Assembly (NCBI RefSeq): GCF_020184175.1
Contig: NC_065533.1
Coordinates: 17,444,695 to 17,508,694 of the forward strand
Direction: 5' to 3'
DNA: 64,000 nt
From: Aphis gossypii
Taxonomy: Eukaryota > Arthropoda > Insecta > Hemiptera > Aphididae
Position 1 is the first letter of the stretch; the number at the start of each line of letters is the position of its first letter. Of this stretch, positions 1 to 12,575 are shown piece by piece. The notes below the pieces were generated by a model. That model was not told the origin of the DNA and ran no database searches. It saw only the letters and a program-made list of their open reading frames with translations. A program made the position numbers and the translations under genes.

Positions 1-3000
1 TTCAAAGCAGGCACCGCGTGTGCATTTCTTTTTTAATTTGAATTCAAACGAATTAAGCCAAATGATACAATTTTAATTGAGACTAATGATTAAAAACATT
101 AACGACAGCACGACTGTATGCTTATTTAGCACTATTAGTGAGTAGTTATAGACGTGAAATGAATTACATTATTTTGTAACAATGTTCAAGGGCGCTATTG
201 AATTGCCTACGCAAAACGCCTTCTAATATGATATATTTATGTCAGCCAGGACCTTCGAAATGTGTGTGTGGTCAATAAAATAGCGTCAAAATCATCAAAC
301 TAATAAAAATACGTAAAAGTTACAATAAATTTTTAAAATCACAATTTTACAAAATTATTATTATTTTACGACAAATATAATCTGAGTACACACTTAATAT
401 AAGTAATATTTCTATAAAACAGTTCTAACCGATCATGTAATTTTTCATAAAAATCGATAAGGATAAGTAATATTGTGTGATTAAAAATAATTTACTTAGA
501 ATTATGTTTTTACGTAATTTAATTGATTAGCGAAATAATTATTTATGTTAAAGAATGTAAGTAATTTTGATAGACAAATTATTTATTAGCCGAAAAATTA
601 AACACCGAGAAAAACATCAACAAATTATTTCATTAAAAATCTATCCATTTTGTACGAGTCAATATATTTCATAAAACACTTCCATATCTCAACTGTTAAA
701 GTAAACTTTGGTGAATAAACTTATAAACTTCATAAACTTCTTGGAATAAAATAAGTGATTTCAAACTAACTTAAAAACGAGTAAAGTACATAATATAATA
801 TACACATTACACACACAGATACCAAAATTTGTGCAATTAAAACATCCGCATGTAATATTAAATCTATTAGTATGAAGCACACATACACGTTTTATTTTTA
901 TGGAAAAACAAATATTTATGCTTTAGGAATGGTACAAAAAAGTTACAACAAACATAATTGGACGTAAATCCCACTTTAAACGACATCGAGATATTTATTT
1001 GAAATCGTTTACCCTGACAATCCCAAATGGTTTGCCATGGAATTAGTAGTACTCAACCTTGCGTATTATGTAAATATAAAAATATAATAAAAATCACAAC
1101 ATCACAACACGATTATAAATTTATAACGCTGTTGATTTCAAGTTTCAAAGAAGCTTTGTGTGATTTTAGTCTTATACATTTACAGCAAAATTGCTTTTAG
1201 TTAGTTTGTCGTAAATAAATTTAATTAAAAGCGTCCGACAGGCAAACGATACAGAGTGGAAAACGAATAACAAACTCAGATAAGTCACTGCCTCTATAAT
1301 GTGGGCGGTTTCGTGTTTTTATTAGATTAAACTCATGAATTTCAAAAAAAATCATACAGATTAAGTATATGCATTTATGAAAAAAAAAAATTAAACGAAA
1401 TCCGTTAGTAGGCAAACATAATACATATTTTGTAGTTTTTAATACAACAAAAAACGAATAATATTGACAATTTTATTTAAACCAATATAATTAATTTTAA
1501 CGGAGTTTATAAACAAGATTAAAATAGAAAAAAATTTGCTCGATGAATGTAAAATTGGAAATGGGTTTTTATAATATTATCATGTGTATAAAGCAATACA
1601 TCATCTTCAAACAAAAACCTGTCGCACATACGCAGAAAACGATAATCACGTCAAACAACAACTGGATGGGCTGCATAATATCGTCGTTGACGCCAAAAAC
1701 TATTGACGAATAATTGCCATTATCATTATAATAATTATTATTATATGCAATCGTTTCGGTAAGTATTAAAAAATAAACGATAACACATTCAACGCCGTAA
1801 ACGCAATGCATTACAAAACTATTTGAAGAACAGATTAAAACGTTTTCGACGATTGCGGAGTGTTATAAAGTTATGATCGTTTTATAAAACTAAACTATAA
1901 CTATATTATACACAGTAAAATAAATTAAGAGAATGTGATGCATTGCTGTCTATATGACATGTGTCTCTGACATAATTTATAAACATACACATGGCAAATT
2001 TTTGCGTTCAGCACAATGTTGTCAGTTTTTATATTACAGTATAAATTTATAGGTAAAAATATTATCCGAGTTCTCACGTTACTATTTTGTTGTATTGTAA
2101 TTTTCAAGCGAATTATGAACATTTTTATGTCATAATATTGTATATACGTGTAAGTTATAACTTGCAATAAAATGAACGTCGAAAAAACCGACAAGAACAC
2201 AAATAATATTCTTAAATTAATTTTACCGTAATATTAAAACCTAACAATATAAAATGAATTCTGCTAAACGCAAATTTGCGTGTAGACTGGTCTTATTTGC
2301 ACGCGACATAATATCAAATTTATGTTCAGTCATTCCAATCTACTGTAATAACGTTTAGTTCAATAATAGAGAGAATTTACCAATTATCTGAGCTTTATCG
2401 TGGGTTTTTTACGATACATAGATATGAGTATGTATAATATCATAATAACGATATTATTATATTCTTATAACTTGCTTAAAAATAAAGATATCGTAAAAAA
2501 AACCCACGAAAAACACATGAGAGTTACATTCCTGCCTTAAAATTTGATAATAGGTCAACAATATTCATCTACTTAATGAAGCTTATTACACAAAATTGGT
2601 ACTGCGGAACACAAATCTCTCATATACACGATTGTGAGACGGAGATACCGCATCTAGTTGAGGTTCGGTATACTGTCTAAGATTTTATTATCTATAAGTT
2701 ATAAGTTTATAACGTATTTCGATATCGTTTGCTATTATCATGAGTATAATATTATTAATATTATATTTCTGTCAGTTTATCGCGGAGTTTTTATGCGTTT
2801 TTCGTCGTCCTCTCCAGAACGTTATAATAATACACATTTTCGGACGATAAATATTATTACTATAAAATATAATATCATTATTATCGCGATACTAAACGAA
2901 ATAAAAATAATACTGCGTCTTCGGTCGATTGGTCTATGTATTAATATTTTAAACTGCTTTATTATTAATATCGGCATTGTATTTCCCGGAGGTGACACGA

Positions 3001-3420
3001 TAGAGTCGACATGATACACGACCGTGTTATTAAACGATGACATTAACAGTTTATCTAAAAGGACGCTCAACCCGCATTGTTTCCATCTTACCAACGTGTA
3101 CCATGACAAATTTTGTGATCAGAATAATCTGTTGAACTTGTCATTTTTAACATTATAGTGATCTACTGTAAAACTTTAAGGTATGAATATTATTATCTTG
3201 GACACAATGAAGGTTTTTCTTTAATTTTTTAATTTTCAAGCAATTAATGAGGGTCTTAAATTTTCACAAAATTATACAATCATACAATACTTGTTATACG
3301 ATTAAAATATTTAAAAAACAACAACAAAGGGCACTCCCTAAATAATAGTAAGCTTTTAATTTTTATAGTAGATTTGCTTTAATATTACAAATCACAGAAT
3401 TAATTGGATTAATCTAATCG
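1..3420. other. AT-rich noncoding stretch
   Basis: No reading frame here looks like protein and no convincing exon pair was found. The ORFs present are short, run through A/T-rich repeats and mostly lack an ATG in good context. The stretch contains one inverted repeat (listed separately) and scattered (TTA)n-like runs. It reads as intergenic or intronic DNA upstream of the CpG-rich region that begins near 3.4 kb. Confidence 0.6.
2398..2509. repeat. short inverted repeat (hairpin / tiny MITE-like)
   Basis: The arm TCGTGGGTTTTTTACGAT at 2398-2415 is repeated in reverse complement at 2490-2509, where the T-run is two bases longer. The spacer is an AT-rich segment of roughly 75 bases. It could be a small non-autonomous foldback element or a chance hairpin. 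No clear target-site duplication is visible. Confidence 0.5.
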
Positions 3421-3430
3421 TACAAATATG

Positions 3431-3470
3431 TGACGTGTTGTGACGCCCGTAAGACGGAAACAACACGTCA
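3431..3470. repeat. perfect 11-bp hairpin with CRE half-sites
   Basis: TGACGTGTTGT at 3431-3441 is matched by its exact reverse complement at 3460-3470, with an 18-base spacer. Each arm carries the TGACGT half-site of a cAMP-response element. It lies at the left edge of the CpG-rich region, about 500 bases upstream of the first strong plus-strand splice donor, so it could be a regulatory site. Confidence 0.5.
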
Positions 3471-3750
3471 TGCGGGTATAACGTCGTCCTGCTCATAACT
3501 CAATACTGTCATGACCATAATATTACATTATATTATATTATGTCCGACCGAACACGGCTATTTTCTGCGACGTTCACGACACGCGACGACACCGAGCGAC
3601 CTCGTGATTTCGTGACAAGTCGATTCGTCGGATCCCTTATGCCGGCAGCACAATATTCTCAATGTCACCTCGGGTCCGGTCAATTTTCTTACATTGGAAT
3701 TCAAAAGGTCAAGCGTGTTGCGTCGTACGAATGTTGTGTAATATATTATT

Positions 3751-3780
3751 GTGTATGTGTGTGTGTGTGTGTGTGTGTGT
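3751..3780. repeat. (GT)n microsatellite
   Basis: A GT dinucleotide run with one interruption near its left end. It lies inside the promoter-like region at 3.5-4.6 kb. Confidence 0.9.
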
Positions 3781-3959
3781 CGTGTGACGTCGGTAGGTGG
3801 AAGGGGTGGATTTAAATTAAATCGACCTACGGTTGGGTCATGGCGTCTGTGGTTACATAAACCGATCAAAATAGCGCTGGTACGACGACATTCCGAAAAC
3901 GATAACGCTCTGTCATCCGTGCTGTAGGTAGGTCGGGTAGTTTCTCGTCGGTTCGCGAC

Positions 3960-4194
3960 ATCGGCGGCGATGGCAAGCGAAGAGGACGCGCCCGAAATGC
4001 GCAAAATACACATAACACAACTCGCAAGAGAATAAATGATACATAAAAGTTATCGAATATTTGCACAGCAAGACGAGTATATCGTATATAATGTCGTGTT
4101 GTTCAATATATACATAGTACACCACTGTCGGCCATTTTCGAATTTTCGCCTCGGAATAGAAAACAACGGCTGTACGGTTTTCTTCGTATCGGGG
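3960..4194 (+). promoter_or_regulatory. putative 5' leader exon ending at a strong donor
   Basis: CpG-rich sequence ends at CGGGG|GTAAGTATT, with the donor GT at 4195-4196. This is a near-consensus U1 match on the plus strand. The left limit of the exon is not visible and 3960 is arbitrary. No long frame runs through it, so it is most simply a noncoding first exon that holds one 21-codon upstream ORF. A second plus-strand donor 418 bases further on suggests alternative first exons of one gene. No downstream partner exon can be assigned with confidence. Confidence 0.4.
3970..4035 (+). CDS. 21-codon ORF in the putative leader (possible uORF)
   Basis: ATG in good context (GGCGATGGC) opens a 21-codon frame reading MASEEDAPEM followed by RKIHITQLARE and TAA. 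The peptide is charged and has no hydrophobic segment. It sits about 160 bases before the strong plus-strand donor at 4195, so in a transcript starting in this island it would be an upstream ORF. It may be a true short coding sequence, a translational control element, or chance. I do not recognise the peptide. Confidence 0.25.
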   Translation: MASEEDAPEMRKIHITQLARE

Positions 4195-4547
4195 GTAAGT
4201 ATTTAGTATATTTAGTTTTGTGTGCTTTCATTCGCCATACACGTTTCGGAGAAAATGCATTAAAACGACAGAGATTTTTGCGAGGATTCGACTGAATTAC
4301 TACTACTATGATGAACAATACGAACGACCCGTGTTCGGCCGAGACAAAGAGAAAAGAAACTCTCGGGACACACCCGGTATGCATACACGCGATTACAAGC
4401 AACATGGGGCGCCTGACAGTCGGGCCGAGCTTCACAATGCCGTGTGCGCACACAACAACGTGCTCGGTGGCGGCATTGTGGCGGTGCCGGCGACGGGGAT
4501 GGACTGGTGGAAGGGATTGTTTTATGGGCGGGGGCGGTGTAGGAGGG

Positions 4548-4556
4548 TATATAATA
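4548..4556 (+). promoter_or_regulatory. TATA-box-like element below a GC-box-like run
   Basis: TATATAATA follows a G-rich segment (GGGCGGGGGCGG, about 25 bases upstream), a classic GC-box plus TATA arrangement on the plus strand. If used, transcription would start near 4575-4580, just before the ATG at 4579 and 30-odd bases before the donor at 4613. The ATG at 4556 would then lie outside the mRNA. Confidence 0.35.
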
Positions 4557-4612
4557 TGAAATCGTGTCTGCACCGAAAATGCTCACCCTTCGACGACGAC
4601 AGACTAGTCGAG
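4556..4612 (+). CDS. candidate first coding exon, plus strand
   Basis: ATG at 4556 opens 19 codons (MKSCLHRKCS then PFDDDRLVE) ending exactly at GAG|GTATGT, a good donor, in phase 0. The same frame is open upstream to about 4220, so the true start could be earlier or the segment could be internal. If the TATA-like element at 4548 is functional, the start is instead the ATG at 4579 in another frame, giving 11 codons and a phase-1 junction. The product is not recognisable from so few residues. Support is the donor, the CpG-rich setting and the open frame. No downstream plus-strand exon can be paired with confidence. Confidence 0.3.
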
Positions 4613-7600
4613 GTATGTTTATCGTTTATGAATACACATTACGATTAACACACTGGGAAAAAAAAATGTTTAAATCATATTTTGATATACCAAACGTAAT
4701 AATTACGTAGACCCTATGTAACGGCGATGGTATTAACCGAACGATGTTCAATTGATTTACCCGTGTATTCGCATCTATAATACCACAATAAAAGAATGGT
4801 TAGATTCGATTTTATAAATACAACAAGAAAGTGATGCTCTGCGATCAGATTGACGGCCAACTGAGGTAAATTATTTATCTTACACCTGTAATAACCCACA
4901 GTTTCTATCTATTTTTTTCTTGTTTTTTGTTTATTACGTTACAGTGTACGTGCGTGCATGCGTGTTGTTTGATATTACATACGAAAACGGCATCGGGAAT
5001 AATCCGATCACAACGTGGGTGCGAAGGATGACATCGTTTTGTCACGTAAAAACACAAAACGGGAAACAATAAAAAAACGGAAACAAATTCATCATTCCAA
5101 ACACGACTGAAACCCTCCGACGACAACGACCAATGCGCATCGCACGTAACCTACTTGCGGTATTATATTATAGACGTGCGATGTGTACACTGCACCCATT
5201 GCGGCGGTTAAATATTGTTGTTTTTACGCGTGCAATAATAATAATAACGACAATAATGTATGTGTACTACTACACGATATTATAATAATATATAGTAATA
5301 TTTTTTTAAGGCGGAGTAGAAGTAGGCACGTATTGAAAATTATACGGGCGCGCCGCACGTACGAGTTATTTTTATTGCGCGCGTATTATACAAGTTTATA
5401 AAAGTATACCGACTGCCAATATCGATTTTTTAGGACAGCCGTCGTGCAGGTACAACGGTGTTGGACGATCCACGGTGGCGGCGATATCATACCGAAGGGT
5501 TTTTTTTTATTATTATTATTATATTAGACAATGACCTACTCCCAAAAAATGGACAAGAGAGGGAGCGATGGATGGCCGAGCGTAGCGCGTCGGTGGGAAA
5601 ATATAACGCGTTTGCGATGTATACAAAATAAAGAATTTAGCCCGTTATACTCGCTCGGTCCGTTTTGTTTAGTATACTGGCACGCGAAATATGTCGATCA
5701 TTATTACCGTCGTCCAGTATAATATTATAATTTATAATAAATAATAATATAATCATAATTTACTGCGACGGCGACGACAATGGAGCGACATGCGGCGGCA
5801 ACCGTGGTGTATGTGTGTGTATCGATTAGAAAGTTTCATTGACGCCCTCCTCCCGTATTACTCACTCGACCACGTACCCCGCACAGACTCGGTGGCGCAC
5901 AACATAAAAAAAATATCCCGGCGAGGGTCGTGCGTTTGCCGTGCATATTAAAATACTGTTGTGTACGGAGGTGGCAGGGATGAAAAATGCGATTCTGTCC
6001 TATTTTATAGCCTAAACCCAAGTCGGCTTTTTCAAAAAGGGAGCCACGACGAGCAGTTGAATGACAAAAACTCGGCTGGAATAAACAGAAGCTATTGCCG
6101 CAGCTTCACCTCTCAGCCAGTGTTAGAAGAACCCAAACACCGACGGAGCGGGTTGTAGGGTGGAGTTTGATCATAAAACGGCTTCTTTTCTGTGACGTCA
6201 TCCTGAACGCAATCGGCCACGTTGGAATTACAATAAATAATATTGTGCGCGTCCCTTCTTTTCCTCATCGTAAACCATTACTCGGAGAAACCATACGCCG
6301 ATTTTTAAACGTAAAATGTAATAAAATTGGATAATAATTACTGTAACTGTTGTTATTGTTATTGTTGTTGTTGATGTTAATATTGTCGTTAATAATTTTA
6401 TGGATTCTTTGAAATCGAACGGTGGGAGTGAAAAAATAAACAAATTTATAACGCGATATATATATACATATAGCTCATAATGTACGTACCGTGAAGTGAA
6501 TAAAAAGTAAAAGGAAGTTCGATAAATGCAGTGTGATGAAAGAACACCCAGGAATAAATAATAACTCAAGGACCCTTCATACTCTTTCTTCACAGCCGAA
6601 CTATGTGGCAGTTAGGTAACAAATAAGCTATCAAAATGGTTTTGTGGAGTTTTAATCAAGTCGGCAGTCTCCTTTATAAACTAGATGTTACTGCGCCCTG
6701 TGCATTAATTGATTGATATTTTTAGACGTTTGCTTTCCTGAGAAATTTCGTAGGTCTCACGTACTAAAGCATGAATATTTGTCAACTTTAATTAGAAAAC
6801 TATTATGATACACGCGAGATTGTTAAGATAATAATTGAATAGCTGTGGAAAATTGCCCTTCCTATTGAAGTAAATTCACAGCTTTAACTAACAAGCTAGT
6901 CATTACACACGAATCATGATTAATCATGCACATTGTAAGTATACTTTTATATCTTAAATTCTTCCATACACTTTTTGTTCGATTAAATTGGAATTAGAAT
7001 TATTGTTTTTTCCAAATTAAATCCGACGGGGACACGTGGCATAAGCACAGTAATAATACAGTAAAACCAAATAACGAAACGCGAGTTTGATTTACCTTTT
7101 ATAATCGTATTTGTAATCGCCTAGAAAAATAAATATGCACTTCGCACATTATGTTGACACATTATATTCGATAACATTAATTGACCCTGAACAACGAGTG
7201 GTTGCATTAAAAATCAGTTTTTTTTTATTTAGCTGTTTTATGTGTCAAAAATTATGATAATCAATACAAATTGTGTCCCAACATTACAATTAATTTTATC
7301 GTACACATAAAATAAAAAGTAAATTTACAAGTAGTTAAGGTAATTCCTTAACACGGTATTCGATTAGCTGTAATTTACTACCAATTTACTGATAATTATA
7401 CGTGGCTTATATTACAAAACGTAACATTAAAAATAAAAACCATACAGTTGGAAAAACATCGTCAGACGTCACGTGTTTAAAACATATTTTTATCTTGTTC
7501 TATATAATAATAATGTGGAAGTTACAGTTTACTATAATATGTACATTTATGTGGCTATGTATTAAAATTAAATACTTATAAAACGCTCAGTTAAAAGTTA

Positions 7601-8140
7601 AAACTATTAATTTATTTTCAAATAATCAATATCCATTATAAATGGCGCATTATGAAAAGGTAAATGTGGGTATAAAAAGTTTTTACGAGGTCAAAACTTA
7701 CAACAGATTACCTATTTAATTGTATAATACCTAAACCTATTTCAGAGTATGAATATGAGTTTATATTTTACATTATTCAGCGAATCTAAAGGAGAAAAAA
7801 GTAATATATAACTCTGAGTTATTTTCATCGCGATAACCGCCAGACAACGTACGATTTTTATTTTTATTCATTTTTCAACCGTAGGAATACCGCAATAGGA
7901 AATAAGAATATTCACATATAAAAAATTATTATATTGCACACAGCAACAATGCCGAGTCACAACCATTTACCGTATATAATATACTCGTGTGCGGCATAAT
8001 ATCAACAGAGTACCTAAAGCAAAATGATACTTGAACGAAATAAAAATAAATTAAAAGGTCTGCGAGAATAAAATATTATGTGCGAAGTTTATGAGAAAAA
8101 AAAAAGGGGATGACATAATAACGTTGTTTTTTTTTCGAAT
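4613..8140. other. noncoding; CpG-rich to about 6.3 kb, then AT-rich
   Basis: The first part keeps high CpG content and several short open frames (for example at 5531-5722 and 5961-6334). They lack convincing splice boundaries and show no recognisable domain. After about 6.3 kb the sequence turns AT-rich without coding signal. It would be the first intron of a plus-strand gene if the donor at 4613 is used. Confidence 0.5.
6193..6200. promoter_or_regulatory. full CRE palindrome
   Basis: TGACGTCA, the consensus cAMP-response element, lies inside the CpG-rich segment. An 8-bp site is weak evidence on its own. It is mentioned because CRE half-sites also occur in the 3431-3470 hairpin. Confidence 0.25.
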
Positions 8141-8779
8141 TTTTATTCATCAAACAAATGTGTCGTAACACCACGCTCGTTAATAAAAATTACACGCCCG
8201 TTATTCTTTTCCGGACTAATTGCGGTATTGCACGTTATTTTATTAATGTTTTCGTTCGGCTCGAAAACGACAAAAATGTAAAGGCCACGCATACTACGAC
8301 ATGCCGCAGCGATGACTATAATAATAATATTATCTTTTCGTTAAACAATAATATTACACCATTTTTACGACGTTCAAGGCGGATATCAAAGATATATTTT
8401 GAGGAAAAAAAAATCATCATATAGGTACGTCGAAAACGGACGAGACGGCCGTACGCGAATATATTATAATGGCATGATGTAATAACTAATAATATTATTT
8501 TAATATACTTGCACACAAACGAAAACCAGTCAAGTCATTAATAATTCCCGCCGCCCGAAAACCGGTCGTCCGCCGAACGTATTGTCGCACAACTCTGGAC
8601 GTGTATACACAAAGAGCGTTTTAGAGTAAAACCAAAACACTCGTCCAGATTAAAAAAGGACCACGCAAATTCATTCCCCACTCACCTCCTCCGACGATCG
8701 CACACGTGGTACCTACTATCATTACAATGACCCCCGTCGTCCAAATCGTCGAGAAAAAAAAAATTATAGGTATGCAGCG

Positions 8780-8830
8780 AGCGCGCACCGAAAACGTCCG
8801 GCGCTCGACGAGGCGCAGTTCGGTCAGTTT
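8780..8830 (+). promoter_or_regulatory. candidate initiator promoter, plus strand
   Basis: A very CpG-rich segment ends in TTCGGTCAGTTTT, with the arthropod initiator TCAGT at 8824-8828. No TATA box is apparent. The sequence turns AT-rich directly afterwards, as often seen at insect start sites. No coding exon can be attached to it. Confidence 0.25.
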
Positions 8831-11340
8831 TAAAATTTAATATTATTCAAATCGCTATTATCATTTGTTTTGGAATATTTAATGATGCGTAGCTGCCGCG
8901 ACGATGACCTTGCCGGACAACGGCGACAACTGACAATACTTTGAAAGTAAAAAAGAAATAATAAAAACGCAGTAATAATCTTATAATATAATATTATTAA
9001 TATATTATTATGTTGTGAAGTGCATACGTGCGGCGAACGTGTTGCAACACTGCACCGGTATGGCCTACTATTATTATTGCAGCTCACCTCGTGTGTTTTC
9101 GCGTGCGATGACTCAATACGCCACTGTCGACCTTTGCGACTAAGGGGTAAATGTGATTTAAATTGAGCGTGTGTGTTTCAGATAAGCAATAAAAAAAAGT
9201 ACAGTCGGTCCTTTGTGCGACTCGCGTGAATATAAAATGACAACGACAGAATTGCGCGGGCGGAAAAGCGAATGAGTGCTTTTGATTGAAACGCGACCGC
9301 GAGCGTCAAACGTCTTTGTACTTGTCTGTCGGACACAAACCCGCAGTGGCATTAAGGACCTTTTAAGAGCGATTACAAAACTCGGTCGAAATGCTATATT
9401 AATATTTGTTATGCAGCGTATAGTGGAGTATATATATATATATTTAAAATAAAATATATTAATATTGTCGTCGTCATCGCGGGCAGAGAATAAAAAACAC
9501 CGTTGTCGTCGACGCGCGGTGGTCAACGACGTACGATACGAGTGTGTAATATTATAATATCATAGTTGTGTCGACGTGTGCCAAAAATAAAAACTACTCC
9601 CCTTTCCGATTGCCAAACGCAATTGTGGTATCCCAGTTTTACCTATAATCGGAGCGCGGCGCGTACCACACACGAGCACGACTTACGAGACGATGCGCGT
9701 CACCGCAACAATTACGGACGATGCTTAAAAATCTCGGTAGCGCGCGCAGGTGCGACGACGGCCGTCGCGATTTCTAGAAATAGTTTTTTAGGGGAATAAA
9801 ACCGACTGCAACTATGCGGCGGTGCAATTGGTGCATTGTATGCAGCGTCTGTTTCGACGGTAGTTAGTCTTGAATATCATCCAGCGATGACCAATAAACA
9901 TAATAATAATTATCAGCAAAAAAGAAAAAAAAATATATATAATGAAATAATATTTAGGTGCACAACTAGATTCGAGACATCGGTTGGCAACGCCAAGAGA
10001 ATGTATGCGCGCACGCACGCACGCACACAATATGCGTGTGGTGTAAGTAATAAGTATGTTATTATTACGATTTTACATAATCAATATGGGCACAGGCCAG
10101 TGTACAAACTACAAACACACACTCACACTTCTGTAGCTCTCACACACGCGCGGGCGCTCGCCACAAAACAACACACACGAGTCGTATGTACAAATAAAAA
10201 TCAATCCGACTTCTTCGTCGGTGCCAGAACCCATCGGATTAAGATAAATAATAATATTATATTCGCTGCTAGCGGTTAACACGTGTTGTGCTCGGCCCGT
10301 CAAAACATTTGGGACGGGCCAACGCGAAGAGCCGCGATTTGTTCACATTTTTCGTCGCCGCCGCCACGGTAGATAAAAACGGACGGACGACTAGAAAATG
10401 TTACGACGACAGAAAAAAAACAGCGGTATATTAGTAGTCACGTTACGCGTAATCTGGCCGCCGAATGCTAACGTTCATAGTATAGTAATACAATATGTTT
10501 ACTGTAAAAACACATTAATATTTTTTATTATTTTTTTTTTTTTTGAAATATTATCAGTTATCGCCTAGATTATCGTTTATAGAGGTCAACAAATATTACC
10601 GCTAGGAGGCGATTAGTACGAGGCACGTTTTTTACCACACATTATACAACACATACGTTGTTGACTTTACTGCGGTTTTTGTTTTTAATTTCGAGCTTCC
10701 CGACGAGATCAACACTCATCGTTCGAGAGGGATTTCGAAACGCACAACAAGTCCGTCCCGTGCTTTCGTAATAAGCGGTTTACAGAGCGGATTACTGTTT
10801 ATACATGTTATATACATTAGTATCTATTATTTACACTAGTAGATAAGAGGGTAAAAATAAGATATACAAACAACGCTCTACGACACGATTAATCCGTTAT
10901 CCGGACGGCGGACGCCGCCGTCGCCACTCAATACGATAATTAATGAGAACGGCACCTAGACACACTAGACAAAAGACTAGACACCCGCCGCCACCCACTT
11001 CCACCACACGACCCATCGTCACCGCGGGTCGATCCGAGTCCACGACCGTCGTGACGGCGGGCTAGAGGAGCTTACAGCGAACAACCGTCGTAAATAATCG
11101 TATTATACACTCGTATAATCAAAACGTGCGGTTGCGCAATGTCGGCAGAAGTGACGTAGGTATACGTTTAATTTTCGCGTAGCACCGTTCGCTACCCCGC
11201 CGTCACCGCGACCGACGGGAACCACCCCCAAGACGACAACCGCGGTCGTGTCGCGTTTCCGATATCGGAGAACGTCAAAAAAAACGAGACAAATTAAGTT
11301 TTTTTTTTAACGCCATATTTTTTTTTTTTTTTTTTTGCTG
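8831..11340. other. CpG-rich region with microsatellites, no supported exon
   Basis: Several frames are open here (minus 9158-9526, plus 9566-9799, plus 9836-10279), but they start at non-ATG codons or run through (CGCA)n and (CA)n repeats. None shows a domain or good splice sites. Further exons of the minus-strand gene whose donor is at 11348 could lie here or beyond. A GTAAGC on the minus strand near 11075 is the only other donor-like site noted. Confidence 0.4.
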
Positions 11341-11348
11341 TCGCTTAC

Positions 11349-12575
11349 CATTGTCGCTCGCTGTTGCTGCTGTTGTCTCGGCCTGGAGCCGCCGGCCGTC
11401 GAGGAGGCGCGTTGTTTCTGTTGCTGTCTGGGCGACGACGACTGTCTGCCGGCCGCCGACGATTTGGCCGCGGCCGTCTGCTGCTTGTGTTTGACCGGCT
11501 TGGCCTGTGCCGCCGCCGGCGGGTTGGCCGCGGCGGCCGTCGCGTCCGAGCTCGTGTCGGCCGACGACTTGCGCCGGAACGCCTTCAGCCAGCCCAACCG
11601 TTTGGAGTGCGTTTCCGCGGCCCTGGAGCCCACCTTGGTGGCGGGCGACTTGTCTTTTTTCCCGTCGCCGCCGCCCACACCGCCGCCGCCGCCGCTGCCG
11701 ACGGTCCGCTGTTGCTGGTGCGGCTGCTTGTGGCCACCGTCGTCGGCCGTCGACGTCGACTTCTCGGCCGCGCCGTCGTTCTTGGGCGTCAGCAACTGGT
11801 GTTTGGCCTCGTGCTCCCGCTCCAGCTTCTTCAGCTGCGACTCGACCATGGTCAGCTCGTTGAGGTTGCTCTCGATCATCGGCAGACCGGCCGGCAGCCG
11901 GTCGCTGTCCGTGTCGCTGCTGCCGCTGGACGACGACAGCGGCGGTTTGGGCGACGACCGCTTGGCCGACGCCATCACCGACGGCTGGTCGTCGATCTGC
12001 ACGTGCTGCACCCGGAACCGGCTCTTCTTGACCGGCACCGCGGTCGCGGTCGTGCCGGCCGCGGCCATCGCCGCCGCCGTGGCCGTCTGCTTCTTCGACG
12101 ACGTCGAGTCGCCCGCCTTCAGTTCGCCCTGGTTCCGGGCCGACCTCTGCAACGTGTGCTTCAGCTTGTCCGGCGCGAACTTGGCCCAGGCCGTGGACTT
12201 CCAGACGTCGTCCCACGTGCGCATCGTCAGCTTGAACCTCGATTCCATAATGGATTTCTTGCTCCGCAACCGGATCAGCGGCGTGCCGTCTTTGGTGGTC
12301 AATATACCGTGGTCGGGGTTGGCGGGCGGCCGTCGCGGGCCGCCGCCGCCGTCTTCGTCGTTGTTGTCGTCGTCGTCGGCGTCGTTCGCGTCGGCCGCCG
12401 ACGGCGCCGGCGGCTGGGCGTTTTCTTCGGCGCCGTCCGGCGGTTGTCGGGGAGGCTGCTGATCATTCTCCTGCTTGGTTTGTTGCGGCGGCGGCGACGG
12501 TGGTTGTTGTTGCTGTTGTTGTTGCTGTTGCTGTTGTTGTTGCTGTTGTTCCTTTTCACGATCGTCGTTGTTACC
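11349..12575 (-). CDS. exon 2 of a three-repeat acidic/low-complexity protein
   Basis: This 1227-base exon (409 codons) runs from acceptor GTTAG|GGTAAC to donor AATG|GTAAGC, both in phase 0. It joins in frame to the exon at 13817-14362. Numbered from that exon's ATG, it holds a 15-residue poly-Q (192-206), a proline/acidic stretch, a basic block with TWDDVWKSTAWAKF (about 302-315), KSRFRVQHVQID (365-377), a short coiled coil with VESQLKKLEREHEAK (416-444), Gly-rich and His/Gln-rich linkers, HSKRLGWLKAFRRKS (about 505-519), and a Ser/Gln/Arg-rich tail. No known domain, signal peptide or membrane segment is seen. If the donor is not used, the frame reads into a poly-Lys run and stops at 11307. 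Probably an intrinsically disordered cytoplasmic or nuclear protein. Function unknown. Confidence 0.75.
12504..12548 (-). repeat. CAA/CAG tract coding poly-glutamine
   Basis: Fifteen consecutive Gln codons, a CAA/CAG mixture, begin nine codons after the splice acceptor. The mixed codons suggest a fairly stable tract. In another frame the same bases would encode poly-Asn and poly-Ser, which explains a spurious overlapping ORF. Confidence 0.85.

Noticed and set aside
4103..4573. 156-codon minus-strand ORF in the 4-kb island
   Set aside because: It starts at GTG, overlaps plus-strand donor signals and shows no domain.
9826..9850. GTGCATTGTATGC, sharing ten bases with the start of miR-33
   Set aside because: The match ends after the seed region, and the only hairpin that can be drawn puts it on the 3' arm, unlike miR-33. 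No conserved partner strand.
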